A DNA stretch of 64,000 bases from an uncultured Chitinophaga sp. (GCF_946479755.1 NZ_CAMLHC010000003.1:186001-250000); one strand, 5' to 3'. Positions 44,139-54,669 are shown, counted from the stretch's first letter. Notes: generated by a model from the letters alone, not told the origin. Made by a program: numbers and translations.

Positions 44139-46661
44139 GTGAGATATTGCTTATTGTTACTGTTAATACCCGGCTCACTCCTGGCACAGGAGCGATGTGC
44201 TGTAGAGCCGATCATCTCTTCTGATTATCATGACCTGCTTCGTAAACCTGCCAACATGCGGCCGGACAGCCTTCGGAGGTCGTCTGTACAACTGTTCCGT
44301 TCAACGGCCAGCGGGTATCCGCTTTACCGGATGACGCTGGCTGATCTGAAGGTCCTCAATGGAATGATTACCCCCGTTTTACAGCCACGTTATATGCTCC
44401 GGCTGGCGGGATCGGTGGGCACCAGCCTGGAGGTGAAAATGGCAAACCGAACGCCATCACTCCAACAAGCCTATGCGCAGGGCCGGTCTGGAAGTGGTAC
44501 GCTGCAATGGCATGGCGCTGAGACGGGCGAGATGTTTAGCTTCGGCCCCGCGTTACGTACACTGGAATTTGACGGAAAATCCTATGCCTTTGATCCGCAT
44601 GGCAAACTGGTGCCGGCTGGCACCGGCAGCGGCCAACCTGCCGCTGCCTACTATAACGCTGTCCTACGCACCGGGGTATCCTGGAAAAATAATCTGAACC
44701 TGGATGGCAGTATCTACCGGGAGAATAGGGAATGGGTGACGCTGGGGTTGGGACTGGAGAATGAAAACGGCACTACGGCGATGCGGTATAATGACCAGCA
44801 TGCTACCCGGCTGGTGATGAATGCAGGAATAAGACTGAAAGATTTTCATATTGAAACAGGCTATCAGTACCGGAATACAAACCTCAGTACAGACAACCGG
44901 ATTGGCCTGTTAAACAGGATATGGCAGCAATCACTGCTGACACCAGCTTCGTTTGACAACACCTATACTGTCAAGCCATACGGCAGTCAATCTGACAATC
45001 CATGGACATTACTGAAAGACAATGGTAACCATTATACTGCCCGGCAACGTGCTTTTTCAGCCAGTGTCAAATACGGTAGCGGCGCGCTGAACGCAGCTGT
45101 GGAATATGCCGGCACTTTCAACCGCCAGGAAGCGGGAGAAGCATATCCGGCAGGTACTTACGGCTTCCCGCCGGCGGGAATGGCGGTTGACCGTAATGCC
45201 CGTTTGGATCAACACGTCATCAATGCTCATGGTACCTATAGAATAGGCGAAAAAAATACCCGTGCCGAAGTAACCGTCAGGCATATACTATCAGCAGGCA
45301 ATAATGTGTTCTCCTACACCTCACCGGAGGTGAGATACAACACGCAACGTACGGTGAATGAACTGTTGCTGGAGGTGCCTTTGTTCTTTCGGATAGCCTC
45401 CTGGGTCGATGCAAAAGCGGAAGTGTCCGACAGAACTTATTTCTCTAATACCATCCGCCAACAGCAGTATTGGCTTCCCTCGGCAGCCTTCTCGCTGTTG
45501 CTTAACCCCCGGTATAATAATTTCCGGCTGGTTATTTTCTCCCGGTTGAGCCAATCCGGTCACGAAACGCCGCTGGAAAAGTCGCTGGCCCATCTACAGC
45601 TGGCCAACTTCAACTCTTATGATGTTAGCGGATATTTTCCGACGGCGGAAGTAAAGGTCAATTCCCTGGTTAAACCCGTCCGGACCAGCAACTGGAATAC
45701 CGGCATTGAATTGCATGCGAACCGGATTTCAGCTACTGCCTCCATCTACGTTAAACACGTAAAAGACGACCAATTCCCGTTTTATGCCGGCAGCGAATGG
45801 GTAATGGGTAACATTGCTGACCACCGGACAACAGGTTATGAAGTGACCATGAATTGGTATAAGCGCTATTGGAGTAAGGAGAAGCTGCAATACAGTGGTA
45901 ACATCGGGCTGAATGGTTACCGCAACAAGGTAACAAAGGTCGCTCCGGGTATGGACTATACCACCATAGCGGGTTTTCGGGATGTTCATACCGCCCTGGT
46001 GAAGGGAGAACCCTTCGGTGTGGTAATAGGCAGCACCTGGCGCAGGGATGCCAGCGGCAGAAAAGTGATAGGAGCTGATGGATTTCCGTTGGCAGGGCCG
46101 GAAGGTATCATCGGTAATCCCAACCCGGATTTTATACTGAAACATAGCAGCCGGCTTGAATGGCGTAACTGGCAGCTGGACGCATCGCTGGAATGGAAAA
46201 AAGGAGGAGAGGTATGGAACGGCACACAGGCAATGCTCGACTATTACGGCCGCTCCCGGCGCTCAGGCGATGAAAGGAATATTACCGGCTACGTTTTTGA
46301 CGGCGTCACAGAAGACGGCCGGCCCAATACCAGGCGGGTGGCTTGGTATGACCCGTCCCGGCCACTGGCAGAAAACCGCTGGGTGAGGTACGGGCCAGGC
46401 GGTGTTGCGGAAGACTACGTGCAGCGTGCCGACTACTTGCGCCTGCACTCGCTGGTGCTGTCCTACAGGTGGCAGTTCTACCAGCGGCTCATCCGGGAGC
46501 TGGTTATATCAGGCAACGTCCACAACCTGCTGCTGTGGACGCCTTACGAAGGTGGAGACCCCGCCCTGCTGCTGTTTGATTATTCCAATGGTACAGGCCT
46601 TGATTTTTTTAACCTTCCTTCTGTCAAAAAATTTGGCTGTAATATCCTTATCAAGTTCTGA
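44139..46661 (+). CDS. SusC-type outer-membrane barrel without a plug domain
   Basis: An 840-residue protein. The GTG at 44139 gives the signal peptide VRYCLLLLLIPGSLLAQ; an ATG at 44135 is out of frame. After ~70 linker residues it goes directly into a SusC-like barrel: QQAYAQGRSGSGTLQWHG, FSFGPALRTLEFDG, YNAVLRTGVSWKNNL, later GEPFGVVIGSTWRRDASG and IGNPNPDFIL, and the C-terminal VQRADYLRLHSLVLSYRW. No plug (no VVVTG(Y/F)G, no NGVILITTK) is present. That domain is found in the next gene, 3 bp downstream. A TATATTTA box at 44110-44117 is a likely promoter element. Confidence 0.88.
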   Translation: MRYCLLLLLIPGSLLAQERCAVEPIISSDYHDLLRKPANMRPDSLRRSSVQLFRSTASGYPLYRMTLADLKVLNGMITPVLQPRYMLRLAGSVGTSLEVKMANRTPSLQQAYAQGRSGSGTLQWHGAETGEMFSFGPALRTLEFDGKSYAFDPHGKLVPAGTGSGQPAAAYYNAVLRTGVSWKNNLNLDGSIYRENREWVTLGLGLENENGTTAMRYNDQHATRLVMNAGIRLKDFHIETGYQYRNTNLSTDNRIGLLNRIWQQSLLTPASFDNTYTVKPYGSQSDNPWTLLKDNGNHYTARQRAFSASVKYGSGALNAAVEYAGTFNRQEAGEAYPAGTYGFPPAGMAVDRNARLDQHVINAHGTYRIGEKNTRAEVTVRHILSAGNNVFSYTSPEVRYNTQRTVNELLLEVPLFFRIASWVDAKAEVSDRTYFSNTIRQQQYWLPSAAFSLLLNPRYNNFRLVIFSRLSQSGHETPLEKSLAHLQLANFNSYDVSGYFPTAEVKVNSLVKPVRTSNWNTGIELHANRISATASIYVKHVKDDQFPFYAGSEWVMGNIADHRTTGYEVTMNWYKRYWSKEKLQYSGNIGLNGYRNKVTKVAPGMDYTTIAGFRDVHTALVKGEPFGVVIGSTWRRDASGRKVIGADGFPLAGPEGIIGNPNPDFILKHSSRLEWRNWQLDASLEWKKGGEVWNGTQAMLDYYGRSRRSGDERNITGYVFDGVTEDGRPNTRRVAWYDPSRPLAENRWVRYGPGGVAEDYVQRADYLRLHSLVLSYRWQFYQRLIRELVISGNVHNLLLWTPYEGGDPALLLFDYSNGTGLDFFNLPSVKKFGCNILIKF

Positions 46662-46664
46662 TCT

Positions 46665-49600
46665 ATGAGACATCTGATAAAAATCTGCTGTAGCTGGCTA
46701 TTCTTCATATATGCGTTTCCGTTATATTCCCAGCAGGTTGACTATAAAGCTACCAAAGAGAAAGTGTATCTGCATACCAGCCATGTGTTCTTTACCCCCG
46801 GAGAAGAACTCTTCTATAAAATTTATGTGGTGAATGCGCAGGACCTCCGGCCCAACCAGCTCAGTAAACGTGTATTCGTGGAGGTAATATCGCCGGCCGG
46901 TGCTGTATTGGAAAAACAACAGTACGAGGTGACGGATGGATATGCGCAGGGATCCTTCCTTTTTGGCAGCAATGCTCCGGGCGGGACTTATACACTGCGC
47001 GCCTATACCTCCTGGATGCGCAACGAAAAACCAAGGACTATTTTTAGCCGGCAGATCACCTTGCTGAAAGTCATCTCGCCGCGGGTGCTGATGAAGCTCG
47101 ATTTTCCCCGGAAAGGCTACGGCCCCGGCGACGAAGTGGTGGCGGAATACAGCATGAAAAACCTGCAACAGAAAGCCATTGCACGATTCCCGGTGCAATA
47201 CACGATATCAATAGGAGGGAGTGCGCTCCTGTCCGGCGTGGCTACAACCGACACCGCCGGAAAAGCCCGTATCACCTTCAGGCTGCCGGACATCCTGCAT
47301 ACGAATGACGGACTGCTGAATATTACCGTCGATTATGAGCATCACAAAGAGGCCATCTCCAGAAGTATCCCTATCACACTTAATAACATCGATCTGCAGT
47401 TTATGCCGGAGGGAGGTACGCTCGTCAATGGTATTGCGACCAACATAGCCTTCAAGGCTGTTAATGAACATGGTAAACCGGCGGATGTCAGCGGTGTTGT
47501 GCAGGATGAGGAAGGCCGGCAGGTGGCTGCTCTTGAAAGCCTGCGTTTCGGCATGGGAACGTTCCGCTTTACGCCCCGGCAGGGCCGCCGCTATACGGCG
47601 AAGCTGTCGGCGCCGGCTGGCACACAGGGAGCTTATGTATTACCGGTGGCAGCTGACAATGGCGTAGTGATGAACGTGACACAAAAAGACAGCCTGCTGC
47701 AGTTTACCCTACGGGCATCACAGCCGGCGACTGTCGTCCTCGAAGGTAAAACAAGAAATGTGACGCATTACAAACAGGCGTTGCAACTACAGGCGGGGGA
47801 ACAGACGGTATCGGTCAGCACCGGTGCTTTCCCTGCTGGTATAGCGGTGTTCACCGTTTCCGGGGCAAACAATCTGCCGCTGGCAGAGCGGATTATTTTT
47901 CTGGGACAGTCAAAGCTTTTACAGGTGAAAGTGGCTGCAAAAAAGCGCTGGTATCAACCCAGGGAAAAAGTAACGCTGGATATCACCACCAGCAATGCTG
48001 AAGGAGTGCCCATTGCCGCCAATCTCTCGCTGGCGGTTGTGGATGATAAAAAATGGACACTGGCGGATGACCGGCAGGACAACCTCCTTTCCTGGCTGCT
48101 GCTCAGTTCTGAACTGCACGGTAAAATCGAAGAGCCGTTTTTTTATTTTAAAACGGATGAACCGTCCGCCCCCGCGGCGCTGGACCTGTTAATGCTGACT
48201 AACGGTTACCGGTATTTTGACTACGAAGAGGCCGTGGCACAACAAAACAAACTGTTATACCGGCCGGAATCATTGCATCTGCTGTCAGGCAAGGTGATGG
48301 ATAGGAACAACGTGCCGGTTCCCTCGAAAATATACCTGCTGCACAGAAGTAAGGAAGGAATGCTTGTCCCCATGGTGGAAACGGATACTGCCGGCCATTT
48401 TGAAGTGTCCGGTCTGGCTCCCGATAGCTATACCCTGGTGGCGGTGCCTTTGGATAAATACCGCTATAAAGGGAACGCGAAAATTAACATAGAGGAGAAC
48501 AAATTTATCGACAGTGAAAACGGGTGGGATCTCGCAGCACCGGTGGAAAATATGCCCGCCGGGGATACGATTCCTGCTGCGGAAATTGTTGCAGGAAGGG
48601 AAGGGGATTCCACCCCAAAACCGGTGCTAGCGCAGCAACCGCCCATGTTTGGAGAAAAGTATAAGGGGCTGGAGGAAGTGGTGGTGACCGCTTATGGGGT
48701 TACGCAGCAAAGATTAACTACCAGCAGTATTGGGATGGTGGTGAGACCGGAAACCCTCCAGTCCGTCGGCTCCGCCCTTCAGGGTACCGTTGCCGGTGTC
48801 AGCATTGTATCTAACCTGCCAGGCAATAACCACCAGGTAACGATTAGAGGCATCAGCTCAGTGGTTGGAAACAATGAACCGCTGTTCATCTATAACGGCG
48901 TGCCTGTATCAGCTGCTGACATCGCCGATAATATGAGTGCTGTCAATACAGTGACCGTGATAAAAGACGCCACTGCGGTAGCCCTCTATGGTGCCCGCGC
49001 TGCCAACGGTGTGATCATTATCACCGGCTCAAAGCTGCTTAGAGGGTATCGCTCAATCAGGCTGTCGCCGGACTTTAAATTGCCCCTCGCCGTTGTGACG
49101 GTAATTGGTGACCAGTTGACGCCTGTCCGCCGTTTTTATGCACCGGTATACACCTCGCTGCATACAAACGAACGGGACGATTTCAGGGAAACGATCTACT
49201 GGAACCCGGTTGTGCAAACCGACAAATATGGAAAGGCAACCGTCTCCTTTTATAATTCGGATGCCAGCACCTCGTTCAGGGCTATCACCGAGGGTATCGG
49301 GTATAACGGCCAGCCGGGGCGTACTGAAACCACCTATATGTCGCAGGCGCCGGTAGGCGTGGATATCAAGATACCGTCTTGTCTTACTACGGGAGACAAA
49401 GTACTGCTGCCACTGGTAATCAAAAACAATACACCGGACGCCATCGCAGCGGAGGTGTCCATAATATTGCCCGAGGGAATGAAAGCGGGCAGCTATAACC
49501 CCCACCTGCTGGTGGAGGGCCACGGCAGCCAGAAAATGTTACTACCGGTAGAGGCCACCGCCCCGCTGACAGACAGTATTCGCTTTATCGTTAAAATGCC

Positions 49601-51179
49601 GCATGGAAGAGAACGTATAGTATTGCCCGTTACCATCGCTGAGAAAGGATTCCCGGTAAACGTCTCCCTGTCGGCTGCCGTGCCGGAATCGTGGCACTTT
49701 GACATTAAAAGGATGGTACCGGGAAGCCTGCGTGCGACGCTGCAACAGTATGCTGCACTGGAAGGGCTTACCCTGGAGGTGATCGCCGATATGCTGAGAG
49801 AGCCGCACGGATGTTTTGAACAAACATCATCTACCACCTACCCGAATATTTTTGCCCTGAAATACCTGCAGCAGGCAGGTAAAGCAGACCAAGCCGTCCG
49901 GAAGAAAGCCATGGACTATCTGCAAAAAGGCTACGACCTGTTGAAACGCTATGAAACAACAGCCGGCGGTTTTGAATGGTTCGGCCGTGTGCCACCACAG
50001 GAGGTGCTCACCGCCTATGGCCTGATGGAATTTACAGATATGAAGGAGTTTATCCCGGTGGATGAGGCGATGCTGGCACGCACCAAAAAATTCCTGCTGG
50101 ACCGCCGCGATGGAAAAGGCGGCTTCCGGCTGGAAGATTCGAAAAGTTATCAGCTGCGGGCCGTCCCTTATAGTGTGGCCAATACCTACATTGTATATGC
50201 TATGACAAAAGCGGGCGCCGGACCGGAAATCGTACCGGAATATGAGGCCGCCTACCAAACAGCGCTGAAAAGCAATAGCGCCTGGGAATTGTCCGTGATG
50301 GCCAATGCGGCCTGGTACATGCAGCGTCCGGACGACTACCGTCGGCTGATAGCCCTCCTGCGGGAAGGACATCAAAAGAACACGCTGAGCGAAGGAAGCG
50401 TGGTGGGAGCTTCCGGGGCCTCTCTCCACGTGGAGACGCTGGCATGGTACGGACTGGCCCTCGTAAAGGATCATAATAATCTCGTGGAGCTAAACCGCAT
50501 TGTGACGGCAATCATCAAACAACGTTCCTATTATGGCTTCGGCGCCACACAATCCACCGTGCTGACGCTGGAACTATTGACTGCCTATGCGAAAGCCGCA
50601 CAGTGGGCGAAAGATAACGCTACTGCCAGTTTTACCTTAAACCAGTCGGCGGTAGCAGTCGGAAAAATAGCAACAACGCTGTTGAAGGAAGGAGACAATA
50701 CTTTTTCGGTAACCAATACAGATACCGCCGGCATGGTACCTTATAACCTCGAGATCAGCTATTCCACCTTGCTGCCGGAAAACAGCACGGCCTCCGTATT
50801 AAAACTGTATACTGCGCTGGGCGCCACACAGGCAAAAGTAGGAGAGACCGTCAGGATGAAAATCCAGGTGAAAAATGAAACAGCCAAAGGACAGCCCATG
50901 TCGGTGGCGAAAATAGGTATCCCCGCCGGCCTGTCGGCACAGCCGTGGCAACTGAAGGAGCTGACCGAAACCGGTAAGATCACCCACTATGAAATATTTG
51001 ACAACTATCTCGTACTGTACTGGATGGACCTGGCGCCGGAAGAAACCAAAACGGTGAACCTCGACCTGAAAGCAGAAATAGCCGGTACCTACAAAGGAAG
51101 GGCAGGAAACGTATACCGCTATTACACGCCGGAAGCCAAACACTGGAGCGCAGGAACAGAGATCGATATCCGGGAGTAG
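46665..51179 (+). CDS. Alpha-2-macroglobulin-like protein with embedded SusC-type TonB plug
   Basis: A 1504-residue exported protein (signal ending near PLYSQQ). The N-terminal part has macroglobulin domains (KVYLHTSHVFFTPGEELFYK, ~25-130, and further sandwiches to ~600). Residues ~668-790 are a SusC plug: LEEVVVTAYG, ALQGTVAGVSIVS, VTIRGISSVVGNNEPLFIYNG, VIKDATAVALYGARAANGV. The A2M domain follows (TIYWNPVVQTDKYGKATVSF, ~840), then the thioester region GCFEQTSST with Cys1050 and Gln1053, and an alpha/alpha domain (FGATQSTVLTLELL). A2M proteins trap proteases by a thioester. The plug should seat in the barrel encoded just upstream. Confidence 0.9.
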   Translation: MRHLIKICCSWLFFIYAFPLYSQQVDYKATKEKVYLHTSHVFFTPGEELFYKIYVVNAQDLRPNQLSKRVFVEVISPAGAVLEKQQYEVTDGYAQGSFLFGSNAPGGTYTLRAYTSWMRNEKPRTIFSRQITLLKVISPRVLMKLDFPRKGYGPGDEVVAEYSMKNLQQKAIARFPVQYTISIGGSALLSGVATTDTAGKARITFRLPDILHTNDGLLNITVDYEHHKEAISRSIPITLNNIDLQFMPEGGTLVNGIATNIAFKAVNEHGKPADVSGVVQDEEGRQVAALESLRFGMGTFRFTPRQGRRYTAKLSAPAGTQGAYVLPVAADNGVVMNVTQKDSLLQFTLRASQPATVVLEGKTRNVTHYKQALQLQAGEQTVSVSTGAFPAGIAVFTVSGANNLPLAERIIFLGQSKLLQVKVAAKKRWYQPREKVTLDITTSNAEGVPIAANLSLAVVDDKKWTLADDRQDNLLSWLLLSSELHGKIEEPFFYFKTDEPSAPAALDLLMLTNGYRYFDYEEAVAQQNKLLYRPESLHLLSGKVMDRNNVPVPSKIYLLHRSKEGMLVPMVETDTAGHFEVSGLAPDSYTLVAVPLDKYRYKGNAKINIEENKFIDSENGWDLAAPVENMPAGDTIPAAEIVAGREGDSTPKPVLAQQPPMFGEKYKGLEEVVVTAYGVTQQRLTTSSIGMVVRPETLQSVGSALQGTVAGVSIVSNLPGNNHQVTIRGISSVVGNNEPLFIYNGVPVSAADIADNMSAVNTVTVIKDATAVALYGARAANGVIIITGSKLLRGYRSIRLSPDFKLPLAVVTVIGDQLTPVRRFYAPVYTSLHTNERDDFRETIYWNPVVQTDKYGKATVSFYNSDASTSFRAITEGIGYNGQPGRTETTYMSQAPVGVDIKIPSCLTTGDKVLLPLVIKNNTPDAIAAEVSIILPEGMKAGSYNPHLLVEGHGSQKMLLPVEATAPLTDSIRFIVKMPHGRERIVLPVTIAEKGFPVNVSLSAAVPESWHFDIKRMVPGSLRATLQQYAALEGLTLEVIADMLREPHGCFEQTSSTTYPNIFALKYLQQAGKADQAVRKKAMDYLQKGYDLLKRYETTAGGFEWFGRVPPQEVLTAYGLMEFTDMKEFIPVDEAMLARTKKFLLDRRDGKGGFRLEDSKSYQLRAVPYSVANTYIVYAMTKAGAGPEIVPEYEAAYQTALKSNSAWELSVMANAAWYMQRPDDYRRLIALLREGHQKNTLSEGSVVGASGASLHVETLAWYGLALVKDHNNLVELNRIVTAIIKQRSYYGFGATQSTVLTLELLTAYAKAAQWAKDNATASFTLNQSAVAVGKIATTLLKEGDNTFSVTNTDTAGMVPYNLEISYSTLLPENSTASVLKLYTALGATQAKVGETVRMKIQVKNETAKGQPMSVAKIGIPAGLSAQPWQLKELTETGKITHYEIFDNYLVLYWMDLAPEETKTVNLDLKAEIAGTYKGRAGNVYRYYTPEAKHWSAGTEIDIRE

Positions 51180-51200
51180 ACATCTGAAACAAAAAAAATA

Positions 51201-51225
51201 CTGCAGAAAAGCAACTTTTCTGCAG
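51201..51225 (+). terminator. Hairpin after the macroglobulin gene
   Basis: CTGCAGAAAAG (51201-51211) pairs with CTTTTCTGCAG (51215-51225) around CAA, 21 bp after the stop. There is no clean T run, so termination may be partial and readthrough into the protease gene is possible. Confidence 0.5.
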
Positions 51226-51340
51226 CACAGTCGTCTTTTAAACGACATAGATAATTTAATATAAAATGTTTCGTTTTTGCTACATTCGTTTATCCGGAAA
51301 AATCAACCTCCGGAGAAGACCCTTTAACAATCAACCGCTT

Positions 51341-54300
51341 ATGAAGAAAAACGTTATGCTGGCCATGGCGTGCCTGTTGGGCGCCCATTCCTATGCGCAG
51401 GTGAGCGCCAGCCTGTTCCGCTACCCGGACGTTTCCCGTACGCAGATCGCCTTCAGTTATGCCAATGACATCTGGCTGGTGCCCAAAGAAGGGGGGACCG
51501 CTATCAGGGTGACCTCTCCGGCCGGTATGGAGATGTATCCCCGCTTTTCGCCGGATGGCAGCAAGCTGGCTTTCTCGGCCAACTACGACGGCAACCTCGA
51601 TGCTTATGTGATGCCGGTGACCGGCGGTGTGCCCTTTCGGCTCACCCAGCATGGTAACCCCGATATGGTGATCGACTGGACGCTGGACGGCAAACAGGTG
51701 CTTTTCTCCTCCCGCCGCGAAAGCACCAAAGACCGCTTCAACCAGTTCTATACAATTCCAGAAACCGGCGGCACTGCCGTGAAGCTGCCCCTGGCCTACG
51801 CCGAATTCGGCAGCTATTCGCCCGACGGGAAAAGCATCGCTGTGGCTATCCGCTCGCAAAGTGCCCGTACCTGGAAACGCTACCGCGGCGGCATGAAAGC
51901 CAATATCCATATTTATCACTTCGATACCCGCCAGTCAGAAAATATCTCGGCTAAAAGCGAAGCCGGCGACGAATTTCCGATGTGGTATAACAATTACGTC
52001 TATCTGCTGTCAGACCGCGGACCGGAGAAAAGAATGAACCTCTGGCGGTATAAAACAGATACCAAAACCTTTGAACAGGTAACGCATTATACCGACTATG
52101 ACGTGCATACGCCTGCCATGGGCCCCACCGATATCGTATACGAAGCCGGTGGTAAACTGTATACCCTCTCCCTGGAATCGCAGCAGTCCAAAGAAGTAAA
52201 AATCAATATCACTACAGACGTGGCCACCCTGAAACCACGCACGATCAAAACAGATAAAGATATCCAGTACGCAGACATCAGCCCCGATGGTAAACGCGCC
52301 CTCATCGGCGCCCGCGGCGAAGTATTCTCCCTGCCTGCTGAAAACGGTTTCGTGAAAGACCTCACCCGCACCAGCGGCGCCGCTGAAAGAGATGCGTCCT
52401 GGTCGCCCAACGGGAAATATATCGCCTGGTGGAGCGATCAGTCCGGCGATTACGAACTGTGGATGGCCGAAAATGGCAAAGAAGACGCCGCCAGACAGGT
52501 AACCCATATCGGTCCCGGCTTCCGCTACCATGCCTACTGGTCGCCCGACAATAAAAAAATTGCTTTCATCGACCAGACTATGCGGATCCATATCGTGGAC
52601 GTGGCCAGCGGTAAAGTGACGAACGTAGATAAAGCCCTGTATTATACAGAAGGCGCCCTCCGCACCTGGAAGTGCAGCTGGTCTTCCGACAGCCGCTGGC
52701 TGGCGTATAGCCGTGACTGTGATAACATGCACAACGCTGCTTTCCTCTATAATGTACCGGGCAATCAGCGCCACCAGGTAACGGCCGACTACTACGAAAG
52801 CATCGATCCGGTGTTTGATCCGGAAGGGAAGTACCTCTACCTGCTTACCAACAGGACCTTTAAGCCGATCTACAGCGATGTGGAGAATACCTTCATCTAC
52901 GCTAACACCACTAACGTGGCTGCGATCAGCCTGCGTAAAGACGTTCCGCCGGTGACATCCACCCAAAACGATGCGGTGGAAGTAAGCAAAGACTCCGCGC
53001 AGTCGTCTCCCAAAAAAGAAGATAAAAAGAAAGGGGGAGAGGAAACCGCGAAAAACAACAGTGAGGTAAAAATAGATCTCGAAAATATTGAATCCCGCTT
53101 ATACGAACTGCCATTGGAAGCAGGAAACTATTCCCGGCTCGCAGCGGTGAAAGGCAAAATCCTTTATAACCACGCCTCCAATACCGGTGTCGGCGACAGG
53201 TCTTCCACGCTGAAATATTATGATCTCGACAGCCGCGAAGAGAAAGAAATCATCAAAGACGCAGGCCAGTACCAGGTGTCTGCCGATGGCAAGAAAATTC
53301 TCGTTACCGGCGACCGCTACGCCATCATCGACCTGGGACCCAACCAGAAGGTGGACAAAAAGCTCCGCATCAATGAAATGACCATGCTGCTCGATCCGGT
53401 ACAGGAATGGAAGCAGCTGTTCAACGAAGCATGGCGCATAGAACGCGACTTCTTCTACGATCCGAATATGCACGGCGTTAACTGGACAGAGATGAAACAG
53501 AAATACGCACGCATCCTCGAAGGGGCCCGCACCCGTGAGGAAGTGAATTTCGTGATCGGTGAAATGATCGCGGAAATGAACGCCTCTCACGCGTATGTTT
53601 CCGGCGGCGACCTGGAAACACCGAAGGAAATGAACGTAGGATACCTGGGTTGTGACTGGGAAGCGGATGGTAAGTACTATAAAGTGAAACGTATTGTCCG
53701 TGGCGCCGAATGGGACGCCGAAGCCCGCTCCCCGCTGGATGAACCGGGCGTCAACATCCCGGAAGGTACTTATATCCTGGCGGTTAACGGGATACCGCTA
53801 ACGACCGCCAGCGAGCCGTTCAGCGCTTTCCAGGGACTGGCCGGTAAAGCCGTGGAGATCACCTACAACGCCCGTCCTTCTTTGGAAGGCGCTAAAACAG
53901 CGGTGGTGAAGGCTATCGGCAACGAATACCGCCTGCGCCACCTGGCCTGGATAGAAAGCAACCGTAAACATGTGGCGGAAGCGACCAACAACCAGGTAGG
54001 TTACATCTTTGTGCCCAGCACCGGCATCGACGGCCAGGATGAACTGGTACGCCAGTTCAGCGCCCAGTGGAACAAGGCCGCACTCATCATTGACGAACGT
54101 TTCAACAACGGCGGTCAGATACCCGACCGTTTCATAGAACTGCTCAACCGTCAACCGCTGGCTTACTGGGCCACGCGCGACGGCGCCTCGATATCAGCGC
54201 CGCTGGTAGGCCACTTCGGGCCTAAAGTAATGCTGATCAACGGCTGGAGCGGTTCCGGCGGCGACGCTTTCCCGGACTATTTCCGTAAAAGAGGCCTCGG

Positions 54301-54589
54301 CCCGTTGATCGGCACCCGCACCTGGGGCGGCCTGATCGGCTACTCCGGCACGCCTACGCTGATTGACGGCGGAGACGTGACAGCCCCCAGCTTCCGTATG
54401 TACTACCCCGATGGTACCTGGTTCCCCGAAGGCCATGGCGTAGACCCGGACATCGCGATCGATGAAAACCTGGGCGATATGGCCAGAGGCGTTGACCCGC
54501 AGCTCGAACGCGGCATCGCAGAAATCAAAGCATTGCTGCAGTCCAAAAAATATAAAGCGCCGGCAACACCGGCATATGAAAAAAGATAA
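51341..54589 (+). CDS. Tricorn-like protease (beta-propeller, PDZ, S41 peptidase)
   Basis: A 1082-residue secreted protease. The ATG at 51341 gives a signal peptide (MKKNVMLAMACLLGAHSYAQ). Residues ~25-540 are TolB/WD-type propeller blades (YPRFSPDGSKLAFSANYDG, YADISPDGKRALIGARGE, ASWSPNGKYIAWWSDQSG). A Lys-rich linker lies near 550-575. Then come the tricorn core helical domain, a PDZ-like segment (GTYILAVNGIPL), and the S41 domain with NGWSGSGGDAFPDYF (Ser970-Ser972 region). It probably degrades peptides in the periplasm or outside. It follows the macroglobulin gene by ~160 bp. Confidence 0.93.
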   Translation: MKKNVMLAMACLLGAHSYAQVSASLFRYPDVSRTQIAFSYANDIWLVPKEGGTAIRVTSPAGMEMYPRFSPDGSKLAFSANYDGNLDAYVMPVTGGVPFRLTQHGNPDMVIDWTLDGKQVLFSSRRESTKDRFNQFYTIPETGGTAVKLPLAYAEFGSYSPDGKSIAVAIRSQSARTWKRYRGGMKANIHIYHFDTRQSENISAKSEAGDEFPMWYNNYVYLLSDRGPEKRMNLWRYKTDTKTFEQVTHYTDYDVHTPAMGPTDIVYEAGGKLYTLSLESQQSKEVKINITTDVATLKPRTIKTDKDIQYADISPDGKRALIGARGEVFSLPAENGFVKDLTRTSGAAERDASWSPNGKYIAWWSDQSGDYELWMAENGKEDAARQVTHIGPGFRYHAYWSPDNKKIAFIDQTMRIHIVDVASGKVTNVDKALYYTEGALRTWKCSWSSDSRWLAYSRDCDNMHNAAFLYNVPGNQRHQVTADYYESIDPVFDPEGKYLYLLTNRTFKPIYSDVENTFIYANTTNVAAISLRKDVPPVTSTQNDAVEVSKDSAQSSPKKEDKKKGGEETAKNNSEVKIDLENIESRLYELPLEAGNYSRLAAVKGKILYNHASNTGVGDRSSTLKYYDLDSREEKEIIKDAGQYQVSADGKKILVTGDRYAIIDLGPNQKVDKKLRINEMTMLLDPVQEWKQLFNEAWRIERDFFYDPNMHGVNWTEMKQKYARILEGARTREEVNFVIGEMIAEMNASHAYVSGGDLETPKEMNVGYLGCDWEADGKYYKVKRIVRGAEWDAEARSPLDEPGVNIPEGTYILAVNGIPLTTASEPFSAFQGLAGKAVEITYNARPSLEGAKTAVVKAIGNEYRLRHLAWIESNRKHVAEATNNQVGYIFVPSTGIDGQDELVRQFSAQWNKAALIIDERFNNGGQIPDRFIELLNRQPLAYWATRDGASISAPLVGHFGPKVMLINGWSGSGGDAFPDYFRKRGLGPLIGTRTWGGLIGYSGTPTLIDGGDVTAPSFRMYYPDGTWFPEGHGVDPDIAIDENLGDMARGVDPQLERGIAEIKALLQSKKYKAPATPAYEKR

Positions 54590-54612
54590 CGTATATTTAT
54601 AGTCGTTACACC

Positions 54613-54656
54613 GTCAGCCCGTTTGGTACCCATTACCGGACGGGCTGACTTTTTTA
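54613..54656 (+). terminator. Strong rho-independent terminator
   Basis: GTCAGCCCGT (54613-54622) pairs with ACGGGCTGAC (54640-54649), followed by seven T. It ends the transcript of the tricorn-like protease. Confidence 0.9.
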
Positions 54657-54669
54657 AAAAACCGTCCGC

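Noticed and set aside
52010..52966. Minus-strand frame inside the tricorn-like gene
   Set aside because: Shadow of a well-supported coding frame; no recognisable motif.
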